From NCBI GenBank assembly GCA_902596925.1, contig CACJVT010000004.1, forward strand, positions 45,504 to 109,503: a stretch of DNA of 64,000 nucleotides. Direction: 5' to 3'. This DNA comes from an uncultured Pelagibacteraceae bacterium. Its GTDB lineage: Bacteria > Pseudomonadota > Alphaproteobacteria > Pelagibacterales > Pelagibacteraceae. The notes beneath the pieces were generated by a model. That model had not been told where the DNA came from and did no database searches. It worked only from the letters and a program-made list of their open reading frames with translations. A program made the translations under genes and the position numbers. Shown one piece after another: positions 56,054-64,000 of the stretch (positions are counted from its first letter, which is position 1; each line of letters opens with the position of its first letter).

Positions 56054-57427
56054 TTAATTAAGATCAAATATCTTGCCTGGATTCATTATATTGTTTTGAT
56101 CAATGCTTCTTTTAATTAATTTCATTACAGGAATGTTGTCTCCATGCTCTTTTAAGAGATATTCTTTTTTATGAAGGCCTACACCATGTTCTCCTGTAAT
56201 CGTTCCTTTAAGTTCTAAAGCCTTTTTTATTAATAAATCGTTAAATTCTCTTATCTTTTTATACATTTCCTTTTCTTCAGGATCAAAGGGTAACAATACA
56301 TGAAAATTTCCATCTCCTAAGTGGCCCACCATTGGAGCTCTAAGTCCAAACTTTTTTGCTTGTTCCTCTGCATAATTTACACATTCTGTTATATTTGAGA
56401 TAGGTAAACAAACATCTGTTGAATAAACTCTTCCATTATTTATCAAAGCTTTTACAGAATAGTAAACATCCCATCTTGCTTGCCAGAGTTTATTTCTTTC
56501 CTCTAAATCTTTTGCCCATTTAAAAGAGCTTCCATTATTATCTTTAGATATTTCTTCGACTATTTTGATATTTTCATTATTAGATAATTCGGATCCATGA
56601 AACTCAAAAAATAATGTTGGCGTTTCCTCAATATCTTTTAATTTTGAATAATTTATACTTATTCCCATTTGGTCTTTATTTAACATTTCAATTCTTGCGA
56701 TTGGGACCCCATATTGAATAACTTGTTGGGCAGTTTGAACTGCTTTTTCTAAAGTTGGGAAGTGACAAACAGCTGACATTATACTCTCTGGTATGGGAGA
56801 AAGTCTTAATTGAACTTCCGTTATAACTCCTAAAGTTCCTTCAGAACCAATAAATAAATTGGTTAGATTATAACCCGCTGAGGTTTTTTTCGTTCTTCCT
56901 CCTGTGTTAATAATATCTCCATTAGGCAAAACAACAGTCAAACCAGTAATTACAGTTTTCATAGTGCCATATTTAACCGCCATTGTTCCTGAAGCCGATG
57001 TGGAAGCCATACCTCCGATCGCTGCATTAGCACCTGGATCAATTGGAAAAAAGACACCATCCTCTCTAAGATATTCATTTAATTGTTCTTTTGTAACACA
57101 GGCTTGCACCCTACAATCGAAGTCCTCAGCATTAACACTTAAAATCTTATTCATTTTTTCAAGGCTTATGGTTATCCCTTTTTCATTACCAACCACATTA
57201 CCCTCTAAAGAGGTACCTGTACCAAATGGTACCACAGGAATTTTATGTTCATTACATAGTCTTAATATTTGTGAAACCTCCTGATTAGTTTCTGGGAATA
57301 CTACAGCTTTTGATAAAATTGGATCATAAGTATCTTCACCTCTTGCATAATTTGTTCTTGTAGATACAGAAGTTGAAAATCTTCCATTAAAAATTTTTTT
57401 TAACTCAGCTTGTACTTGATCGTTCAT
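56054..57427 (-). CDS. FAD-linked oxidase (GlcD / D-lactate dehydrogenase family)
   Basis: 'VVPFGTGTSLEGNVVG', 'GGMASTSASGTMAVKYGTMKTVITGLTVVLPNGDI', 'GHLGDGNFHVLLPF', 'GEHGVGLHKKEYL'. Confidence 0.92.
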   Translation of the reverse strand: MNDQVQAELKKIFNGRFSTSVSTRTNYARGEDTYDPILSKAVVFPETNQEVSQILRLCNEHKIPVVPFGTGTSLEGNVVGNEKGITISLEKMNKILSVNAEDFDCRVQACVTKEQLNEYLREDGVFFPIDPGANAAIGGMASTSASGTMAVKYGTMKTVITGLTVVLPNGDIINTGGRTKKTSAGYNLTNLFIGSEGTLGVITEVQLRLSPIPESIMSAVCHFPTLEKAVQTAQQVIQYGVPIARIEMLNKDQMGISINYSKLKDIEETPTLFFEFHGSELSNNENIKIVEEISKDNNGSSFKWAKDLEERNKLWQARWDVYYSVKALINNGRVYSTDVCLPISNITECVNYAEEQAKKFGLRAPMVGHLGDGNFHVLLPFDPEEKEMYKKIREFNDLLIKKALELKGTITGEHGVGLHKKEYLLKEHGDNIPVMKLIKRSIDQNNIMNPGKIFDLN

Positions 57428-57466
57428 AAGAAGTGATATTAATAAATAATGCTAAAAAAATATACC

Positions 57467-58633
57467 TTATTTAGATAGCATTTTCTTTATATTTTCCAAC
57501 GCTTGTGAAATATTATCTCTTGATGCAGCAAAACTAAATCTAACATAATTTTGGCAAGTTTCACCAAAAGCTGATCCAGGAACTATTGCTACTCCTGCTT
57601 CATGCATAGCCTTTCTTGCAAACTCTGCACCATTCATACCTGTACCGATTACTTTAGGAAATGCATAAAAAGCCCCTCCGGGTAAACTACATTCTACACC
57701 TGGTAAATCATTTAAACCTTTATAAATTAGGTCTCTTCTTTGAGTAAATTTTTCCATCATTACATCAATTGAATCATCTGGTCCATCCAATGCTGCGATA
57801 CCAGCAAATTGAGCTGCAGCATTAACACATGAAACACTATTAATTAATAATTTATTAACATGTTCAACTAAATGCTCTGGCCAAAAACTCCAACCAAGTC
57901 TCCACCCAGTCATTGAGTAAGCTTTGCTCCATCCCTCTAATACAATTAATCTTTCTCTCAACTCAGGATAATTAAAAAATGTTGGCATTTCTTTTCCATC
58001 AAAAATTTGTCTGCTATAAATTTCATCACTTAAAATTGTTACATGAGGGTGCTTCTTTAGACCATCAGCTAAAACATCTACGTCTTTCTTCTCAACAAAG
58101 CTCCCTGTTGGATTGTTAGGATTTATCAAAATTAACAAACGAGTTTTATCTGTTATCATAGATAATATTTTGTCTGGATCGAATTTCAAATCTTTATTTT
58201 CTGTTAAGTCATATGGGACTGAAGTTGAGCCTGTATAATTAATCATTGATTCATAAATTGGAAAAGCTGGTGTTGGGTGTATAATTTCAGCTCCAGGTTC
58301 ACCAAAGCATTGAATAGCGTAACTCATTGTTGGCTTACCACCTGGCATGATTAGAATTCTTTCGAAATTGATGTCAACATTGTAACGTTTTTTTATCCAC
58401 CTCGTAACTGCTTGCCGACATTCGGGAATTCCATTCGACATTACATATCCATGATGTCCATCATCAAGTGCTTTTTTTGCTGCCTCAACAACATGTTTTG
58501 GAGTTTTAAAGTCTGGCTGCCCCAATCCTAAATGGATCATTGGTTTTCCCTGAGCTTCTAATTTTTTTGCTTCTGCAAGTACTGTAAATGCAGACTCTGT
58601 TCCTAATCTTTCTAAACTTTTTGCTAGTTTCAT
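57467..58633 (-). CDS. Class I/II pyridoxal-phosphate aminotransferase
   Basis: 'INPNNPTGSFVEKKDVDVLAD', 'SDEIYSRQIFDG', 'LEGWSKAYSMTGWRLGW'. Confidence 0.92.
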   Translation of the reverse strand: MKLAKSLERLGTESAFTVLAEAKKLEAQGKPMIHLGLGQPDFKTPKHVVEAAKKALDDGHHGYVMSNGIPECRQAVTRWIKKRYNVDINFERILIMPGGKPTMSYAIQCFGEPGAEIIHPTPAFPIYESMINYTGSTSVPYDLTENKDLKFDPDKILSMITDKTRLLILINPNNPTGSFVEKKDVDVLADGLKKHPHVTILSDEIYSRQIFDGKEMPTFFNYPELRERLIVLEGWSKAYSMTGWRLGWSFWPEHLVEHVNKLLINSVSCVNAAAQFAGIAALDGPDDSIDVMMEKFTQRRDLIYKGLNDLPGVECSLPGGAFYAFPKVIGTGMNGAEFARKAMHEAGVAIVPGSAFGETCQNYVRFSFAASRDNISQALENIKKMLSK

Positions 58634-58642
58634 AATTTTTAC

Positions 58643-59794
58643 CTATTTTCTATATATTAATTTTGAACTATTCAACTCTTTTAAATTTTTACAACCCATA
58701 AGCACCATATTTCTATTTATCTCATCGTGCATGTTTTTAAGTAAATGCTCAACCCCATGCTGTCCTCCTGCGGCTAAAGAGAACAAAAACATTTTCCCAA
58801 AACTACAAGCTTTTGCGCCTGCAGCAATGGCTTTCAAGACGTGAGTACCTCTTCTTACTCCACCGTCTAAAATAATTTCTAATTTGTCTCCCACAGCATC
58901 AGAAATTGCCTTAACCTGGTCAAAAGGAGATCTTGATCCATCTAGTTGTCGACCACCATGATTTGAAATCATAATTGCAGTACAACCAATATCAATTGCT
59001 TTCTTTGCATCTTCAACTGACATAACGCCTTTAAGAGCAAAAGGTCCATTCCATTTTTTTGCACAATATTCAGCATCCTTCCATCCCATTAATGGATCGT
59101 ACTGCTCATTTATATATTCAATTACTGATTTTGCTATATTGGTTCCCTTGTCTGTTTTTTTTTTGACATTTGAAAGTTCAAATTTTTTTCCAGCTAAATA
59201 ATTAAAAACCCATTTTGGTCTCATGGCAAAACTTAACAAACTTTTAGCAGTAAGTTTTGGTGGCGTTGTAAATCCTGTTCTATGGTCCTTCTCTCTATTA
59301 CCTGCAACTAAAGTATCCACTGTTAGACACATAGCATCAAATCCTGACCTTCTTGATCTATCAATTAAGTCATCTGTTATTGATTTATCTTTATGAACAT
59401 AAAGTTGAAATAATTTTGGACCACTAGAAATATTAGATATTTCTTCAATCGAGTTGTTGCTCATAGATGACATACTATAAAATGTTCCAAATTTTTCTGC
59501 TGCTCTTGCTGAGGCTTTATCACCATCAATATGATAGAGTCTTTGCATTGCGGCTGGAGAAAGAAAAATTGGCATATCTATTTTTCTTCCAAATAAAGTT
59601 GTTGATAAGTCAGGTTTACCAACGCTAGCAAGAACATTTGGAACTAAATCGCACTCATTAAACGATTCCGTATTTCTTCTAAGAGTAGACTCATCATCTG
59701 ATCCTCCATCTATGTAATGAAAAATTGGTGCTGGAAGTTTTTTTTTTGCTAATTTTCTAAAATCATCAAAGTTATAGCAATCCTTTAAAATCAC
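58643..59794 (-). CDS. FMN-dependent alpha-hydroxy-acid oxidase/dehydrogenase (LldD-like), copy 2
   Basis: 'FHYIDGGSDDESTLRRN', 'FALKGVMSVEDAKKAIDIGCTAIMISNHGGRQLDGSRSPFDQV', 'LDGGVRRGTHVLKAIAAGAKACSFGK'. Confidence 0.93.
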   Translation of the reverse strand: MILKDCYNFDDFRKLAKKKLPAPIFHYIDGGSDDESTLRRNTESFNECDLVPNVLASVGKPDLSTTLFGRKIDMPIFLSPAAMQRLYHIDGDKASARAAEKFGTFYSMSSMSNNSIEEISNISSGPKLFQLYVHKDKSITDDLIDRSRRSGFDAMCLTVDTLVAGNREKDHRTGFTTPPKLTAKSLLSFAMRPKWVFNYLAGKKFELSNVKKKTDKGTNIAKSVIEYINEQYDPLMGWKDAEYCAKKWNGPFALKGVMSVEDAKKAIDIGCTAIMISNHGGRQLDGSRSPFDQVKAISDAVGDKLEIILDGGVRRGTHVLKAIAAGAKACSFGKMFLFSLAAGGQHGVEHLLKNMHDEINRNMVLMGCKNLKELNSSKLIYRK

Positions 59795-60945
59795 TATTTT
59801 CTGAATCTTAAATTACTTCTATTTAAATCACTTATCTTGGTACACCCCATGAGTTTCATATCACGAACTAATTCAGCTTTATATTTTTCTAAAGCTCTTT
59901 CTACACCTGCTTGACCTCCAGCTGCTAAAGCATAAAGATATAGTCTCCCCCCTGAACAAGCTTTAGCACCTAATGATAATGCTTTAAGCATATGCGTACC
60001 TCTATGAATTCCACCTTCACAAATTACGTCTAATTTATCACCAACTGCGTCAACAATTTCTGCAAGTTGATCAAAAGGCGCTCTAGATCCATCTAACTGT
60101 CTTCCGCCATGATTTGACACCATTATACCTGTACATCCTATGTCTACTGCTCTTTTTGCATCTTCTACACTCATAACTCCTTTGAGAGCGAAATGACCTC
60201 CCCATTTAGAACATAGATTTTCAGCGTCTTTCCAATTCATAGATTGATCCAACATAGTTGAAAAATAATTTCCAATTGATGAGTTAACATCGGTACCCTC
60301 TTTTACAAAATCTTGTAAATGAGGTAATTCAAACTTACCTTTTGTTAGATAATTAATTCCCCACATCGGTTTAGTAGCAAAACTGAATAAACTTGCTAAA
60401 GTTAACTTTGGTGGAGAGGTAAATCCTGTTCTTAAGTCTCTCTCTCTATTTCCACCAGTAATAGTATCAACTGTTAAAGCCATCACATCAAATTTTGCAG
60501 CTTTAGCTCTTTCCAAACAAGAATCGTTTAAACCTCTATCCTTATGAAAATAAAATTGAAACATCTTAGGTGTATCAATCATTGAAGAAATTTCCTCAAC
60601 ACTAACTGTGGCTAGAGCAGAAACACCAAACATTGTATTGAATTTTTTTGCTGCTTTTCCAACTGCTCTTTCTCCCTCATAATGAAAAAGCCTTTGTAAA
60701 GCTGTTGGTGATAAGTAAAAAGGTAAATCTAATTTTTTTCCAAAAATCGTGGTAGATAAATCAACTTCTTCAACTCCTCGCAAAACATTAGGAACCAAAT
60801 CCACATCATCGAATGCGCTAGTATTTCTAGCATATGTAACCTCATCATCTGCTGCTCCGTCAATATAATGAAAGATTGGTGATGGTAGTTTTTTTTGAGC
60901 TAATTTTCTAAAGTCACTAAAATTATGGCAATTTTTTAAATTCAT
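59794..60945 (-). CDS. FMN-dependent alpha-hydroxy-acid oxidase/dehydrogenase (LldD-like), copy 1
   Basis: 'FHYIDGAADDEVTYARN', 'FALKGVMSVEDAKRAVDIGCTGIMVSNHGGRQLDGSRAPFDQL', 'CEGGIHRGTHMLKALSLGAKACSGG'. Confidence 0.93.
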   Translation of the reverse strand: MNLKNCHNFSDFRKLAQKKLPSPIFHYIDGAADDEVTYARNTSAFDDVDLVPNVLRGVEEVDLSTTIFGKKLDLPFYLSPTALQRLFHYEGERAVGKAAKKFNTMFGVSALATVSVEEISSMIDTPKMFQFYFHKDRGLNDSCLERAKAAKFDVMALTVDTITGGNRERDLRTGFTSPPKLTLASLFSFATKPMWGINYLTKGKFELPHLQDFVKEGTDVNSSIGNYFSTMLDQSMNWKDAENLCSKWGGHFALKGVMSVEDAKRAVDIGCTGIMVSNHGGRQLDGSRAPFDQLAEIVDAVGDKLDVICEGGIHRGTHMLKALSLGAKACSGGRLYLYALAAGGQAGVERALEKYKAELVRDMKLMGCTKISDLNRSNLRFRK

Positions 60946-60953
60946 GATTTCTC

Positions 60954-61463
60954 TTAAAACTTTTTGAGGAAATTAAAAATATAACTATTTGCCCCAGGAT
61001 TTTTATCGCCTAAACTAGCATTAGACACATGATTGTATGATACGGCAAAATTTGTTGTATCTGTAGTTTTATAAGAAAGCTGTAATTCTGACTTAAATTC
61101 AAGAACATGTCCAAGATCCTTTCCATCGCCCTCATGGTAAAGTCCAGGAGTAAAGCTTGGGGTAAAAAAAAATGGGCCCATATCCATATTCCACTCCACA
61201 CCTGTATAAATATAAGCGGCGGAATTAGCAGTTATGAAACCTCCAGTTATAGGCGAAATATTTCCTAAAAATGTATTTCTATTTAAATTTTCATTTTGGT
61301 GCTGGAAGCCAAGTAATGTTGCTTTTTGTTTGTCATCACTAAAGTCAAAATTCCCAAGGTATAGATTAAATTGATGGTTGTTATCATCAATATCAGTATC
61401 TCCAATTAATTTTGAAGGCAAAGTTAAAATTAATAAAACTAAAAAAATTCTTTTGAAAATCAT
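60954..61463 (-). CDS. PagL-like acyloxyacyl hydrolase / lipid A 3-O-deacylase family protein
   Basis: Signal peptide, beta-barrel pattern, C-terminal 'FAVSYNHVSNASLGDKNPGANSYIFNFLKKF' with the PagL-type His-x-Ser motif. Confidence 0.75.
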   Translation of the reverse strand: MIFKRIFLVLLILTLPSKLIGDTDIDDNNHQFNLYLGNFDFSDDKQKATLLGFQHQNENLNRNTFLGNISPITGGFITANSAAYIYTGVEWNMDMGPFFFTPSFTPGLYHEGDGKDLGHVLEFKSELQLSYKTTDTTNFAVSYNHVSNASLGDKNPGANSYIFNFLKKF

Positions 61464-61478
61464 TCTTTCTAATTAAAA

Positions 61479-61841
61479 TTATTTTTTATTATAAAACCTT
61501 TTAATGATTATTGCACCACCCGCTAAGAATATCAAGATAGGCAATAGCCATAAAAAATAAGTATTTCTGTTGAAAACTGGATCATACAATATCCATTCTC
61601 CATATTTTATTTTTAAAAAACTATATATTTCTTCTTCACTTAGACCTTCTTTGATTTTATTTTTAATAACTAACTTTAGACTTACCGCAAATTCTGAATC
61701 TGAGTCATACACTGACTGGCCTTGACAAATTAAGCATCTCAAATTTTTTGCAATTTTGTTTTCAGTTTTAATTTCATCTGCTTTTAAGAAATTAAAACTT
61801 AAAATTATAGATAGAATCAAAAATATATGAATAGATCTCAT
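61479..61841 (-). CDS. ccmH: Cytochrome c maturation protein CcmH/CycL
   Basis: 'IAKNLRCLICQGQSVYDSDSEFA' (LRCxxCQ motif), 'KYGEWILYDPVFNRNTYFLWLLPIL'. Confidence 0.94.
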   Translation of the reverse strand: MRSIHIFLILSIILSFNFLKADEIKTENKIAKNLRCLICQGQSVYDSDSEFAVSLKLVIKNKIKEGLSEEEIYSFLKIKYGEWILYDPVFNRNTYFLWLLPILIFLAGGAIIIKRFYNKK

Positions 61842-62356
61842 CTAATTATTTTCTGAATTTCTAATAAATCCTCATTATTTATTGGTCCAATAAATCTTTT
61901 AATAATTTCATTTTGAAATACTAAAAAACTTTCTGGTACACCATAAGCACCCCATTCAATTGATGCTGTACCATCTTTATCTGATACAATTATATTGTAA
62001 GGATTTCCTAAATCTTTTAAAAAACTTGAAGCATTTTTAAAGTTATCTTTATAATTAAATCCTATTAATTGTACTCTGTCGTCTTTTTTTAATTCCATTA
62101 AAAATTCGTGTTCTTCCTTACAAGGGACACACCATGATGCCCAAATGTTCATGAAATAATAATCATTATCTTTAAAAATTTTTTCTGAAATAACAATAGA
62201 GTCATTTCCAAAAGATTTTAACTCGAATGGTGGAACTTCTTTTTTTAGATTGGTATCCGGGATATAAATATTTGAATTTTTTAAACCTTTGAAAAAAATC
62301 ACAAATGTAATTAAAAAAATTATAATTAAAATTAGTGGAATAAATTTAGATTTCAT
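61838..62356 (-). CDS. ccmG: Thiol:disulfide interchange protein CcmG/DsbE
   Basis: Thioredoxin fold 'FMNIWASWCVPCKEEHEFL', 'WGAYGVPESFLV'. Confidence 0.94.
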   Translation of the reverse strand: MKSKFIPLILIIIFLITFVIFFKGLKNSNIYIPDTNLKKEVPPFELKSFGNDSIVISEKIFKDNDYYFMNIWASWCVPCKEEHEFLMELKKDDRVQLIGFNYKDNFKNASSFLKDLGNPYNIIVSDKDGTASIEWGAYGVPESFLVFQNEIIKRFIGPINNEDLLEIQKIIR

Positions 62357-64000
62357 ATTTTTTTTTAAAAAAACTTAAAATACCACCAAAACTTATTAAT
62401 ATTACTGAAACCCATATCCAGATCATGAAAGGTTTAACTTGATATCTAATATTGAAGTATTCCTGGTTTTGAACATAATTCATTGTCATGAATTTATCTG
62501 TGAGTAAGTTTGTTTTTATATCAGCCTCACTCGTAATTATATTTGGTTGATTATAAATTCTTAACTCAGGGTTGAGGATATCTGATGAGCCATCCAAATT
62601 TTGTACATTAAATTTTCCTTTAATTGCTTTAAAATTTTTTTCATCTTCTTGCTTAATGTTCTCAAAATTTATTGTAAATTTTTCAGTCTCAAAAGTTTCA
62701 CCAATTTTTAGATTGGTAATAACTTCATTAGAAAAAATATTATTAAATAAAATACTTAGAATTAATAAGCTAAAACCAAAATGAGCAATGTTCTGAGATA
62801 AATTTCTAAACCTTTTGACAAAAAATTCTCTAGAAGTAGAAAAAAATAAAAAGAAAGCAGAAGCAACTAAAATTGTGTTAATCAGAAAATTCATATCAAA
62901 TTGTTTGATTATTAATGCTGATAACAAAAAAGATATTATTAAAAATATAGTCATATAAAACTTATCTTTAAAATCTGATTTAACCCAATTAAGATTTGGT
63001 CCAATTGCCATAGCTATTAAAAATGGAATTAGGAAAGGTAATATGAGTTTGTTATAAAAAGGTGGTCCAACGGATATTTTATTTGTCGTAATAACTTCTA
63101 AAAATATTGGATAAATTGTCCCTATTAAAACTACTGATAAAAAGTACATCATAAACCAATTATTTACTAAAATAGATGTCTCCTTGCTAAGCCAAAAAAA
63201 ATTATTTTCTAATTTTTCTTTCTCTGAATGAAAAAAAATGAAAATAAAAATCGATAAAAAAATAAGTGTAAAAAGAAAAATTAGAATAAATAAACCCCTC
63301 TCTGGATCATTAGCAAATGTATGAACTGAATTTAAAATTCCAGATCTTACTAAAAAAGTACCACTCATACTCAAAGCAAAAGTTGCAATTGACAGTATCA
63401 TGGCCCATGAAGTTAATATTTTCTTCTTCTCCAAAACTAATATACAGTGAAGTAAAGTTGTTAGTGCAAACCATGGCATTAAAGATACATTTTCAACTGG
63501 ATCCCAAAACCAAAAACCTCCCCAACCTAATTCATAATATGCCCAAATAGATCCAAGTAAAATTCCTAATGTAAGAAAAACCCAAGATGCTAAAACCCAT
63601 TGTTTAATATGCTTCGCCCATTCTTTTGATACATAAGACGTAACCATAGCAGCAAGAGCTGACGAGAAAATTATCGAAGAACCTACATAACCTAAATATA
63701 AAATTGGTGGATGTATTGCTAAAGCAGGATCTTGTAAAATCGGGTTCAAGCCTAAACCCTCATTTGGTGTTGGAAAAATATAATTAAACGGACTTGAAGT
63801 CTTAATCAAAAAAATAAAAAAACCTACAATTATTATTTGTTGAAATAATAAGGTAAAAATTCTGTACTTTTTTGGCTGCTGATTAGATTTTATTAAAAAA
63901 ATTGAAATAAACAAAGTTAATACTAGCAACCATAGCAATAAACTACCCTCATGATTACCCCAAGTTCCTGAGATTTTATAAAATAATGGTTTGGTTGTAT
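62346..64000 (-). CDS. ccmF: Heme lyase CcmF, N-terminus truncated by window edge
   Basis: Frame is open to the window end (TKPLFYKISGTWGNHEGSLLLWLLV...); 'AIHPPILYLGYVG', 'YYELGWGGFWFWDPVENVSLMPWF' WWD domain. Confidence 0.95.
   Translation of the reverse strand, partial: TTKPLFYKISGTWGNHEGSLLLWLLVLTLFISIFLIKSNQQPKKYRIFTLLFQQIIIVGFFIFLIKTSSPFNYIFPTPNEGLGLNPILQDPALAIHPPILYLGYVGSSIIFSSALAAMVTSYVSKEWAKHIKQWVLASWVFLTLGILLGSIWAYYELGWGGFWFWDPVENVSLMPWFALTTLLHCILVLEKKKILTSWAMILSIATFALSMSGTFLVRSGILNSVHTFANDPERGLFILIFLFTLIFLSIFIFIFFHSEKEKLENNFFWLSKETSILVNNWFMMYFLSVVLIGTIYPIFLEVITTNKISVGPPFYNKLILPFLIPFLIAMAIGPNLNWVKSDFKDKFYMTIFLIISFLLSALIIKQFDMNFLINTILVASAFFLFFSTSREFFVKRFRNLSQNIAHFGFSLLILSILFNNIFSNEVITNLKIGETFETEKFTINFENIKQEDEKNFKAIKGKFNVQNLDGSSDILNPELRIYNQPNIITSEADIKTNLLTDKFMTMNYVQNQEYFNIRYQVKPFMIWIWVSVILISFGGILSFFKKKYEI

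Noticed and set aside
56904-57284. 126-aa antisense ORF opposite the GlcD-like oxidase
   Set aside because: Shadow ORF within a strongly conserved coding sequence; no independent protein motif.

Overview
This 64 kb window is AT-rich and very gene-dense. Gene content, order and protein features match a streamlined SAR11/Pelagibacterales-type alphaproteobacterial chromosome. Nearly all of it is core metabolism:
- AmpG-like transporter and NlpC/P60 protein
- tyrA-hisC
- metX-metW behind a SAM-II-type riboswitch
- gloB, rplU-rpmA-obgE-proBA-nadD-rsfS-ctpA-rppH
- atpHAGDC and priA
- TCA block lpd-sucBADC-mdh-mmsA-sdhBADC, then asd
- DMSP-demethylation cluster dmdA-(alpha/beta hydrolase)-dmdB-dmdC
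- leuBDC, rplS-trmD-rpsP-ffh, dapF-ftsY
- TRAP transporter plus hydroxy-acid catabolic cluster
- ccmF-ccmG-ccmH and a PagL-like protein
I found no rRNA, tRNA, CRISPR, prophage or transposon. The best non-coding signals are the SAM-II-like aptamer before metX, a compact three-hairpin GC-rich leader before ffh, a strong intrinsic terminator separating dctP from dctQM, and an inverted repeat upstream of atpH. I did not find a clearly undescribed multi-gene system. The most hypothesis-rich regions are the hydrolase inserted in the dmd cluster, the TRAP/2-hydroxy-acid cluster, and the matching KKEEAPKAE tails on ribosomal proteins S16 and L19.
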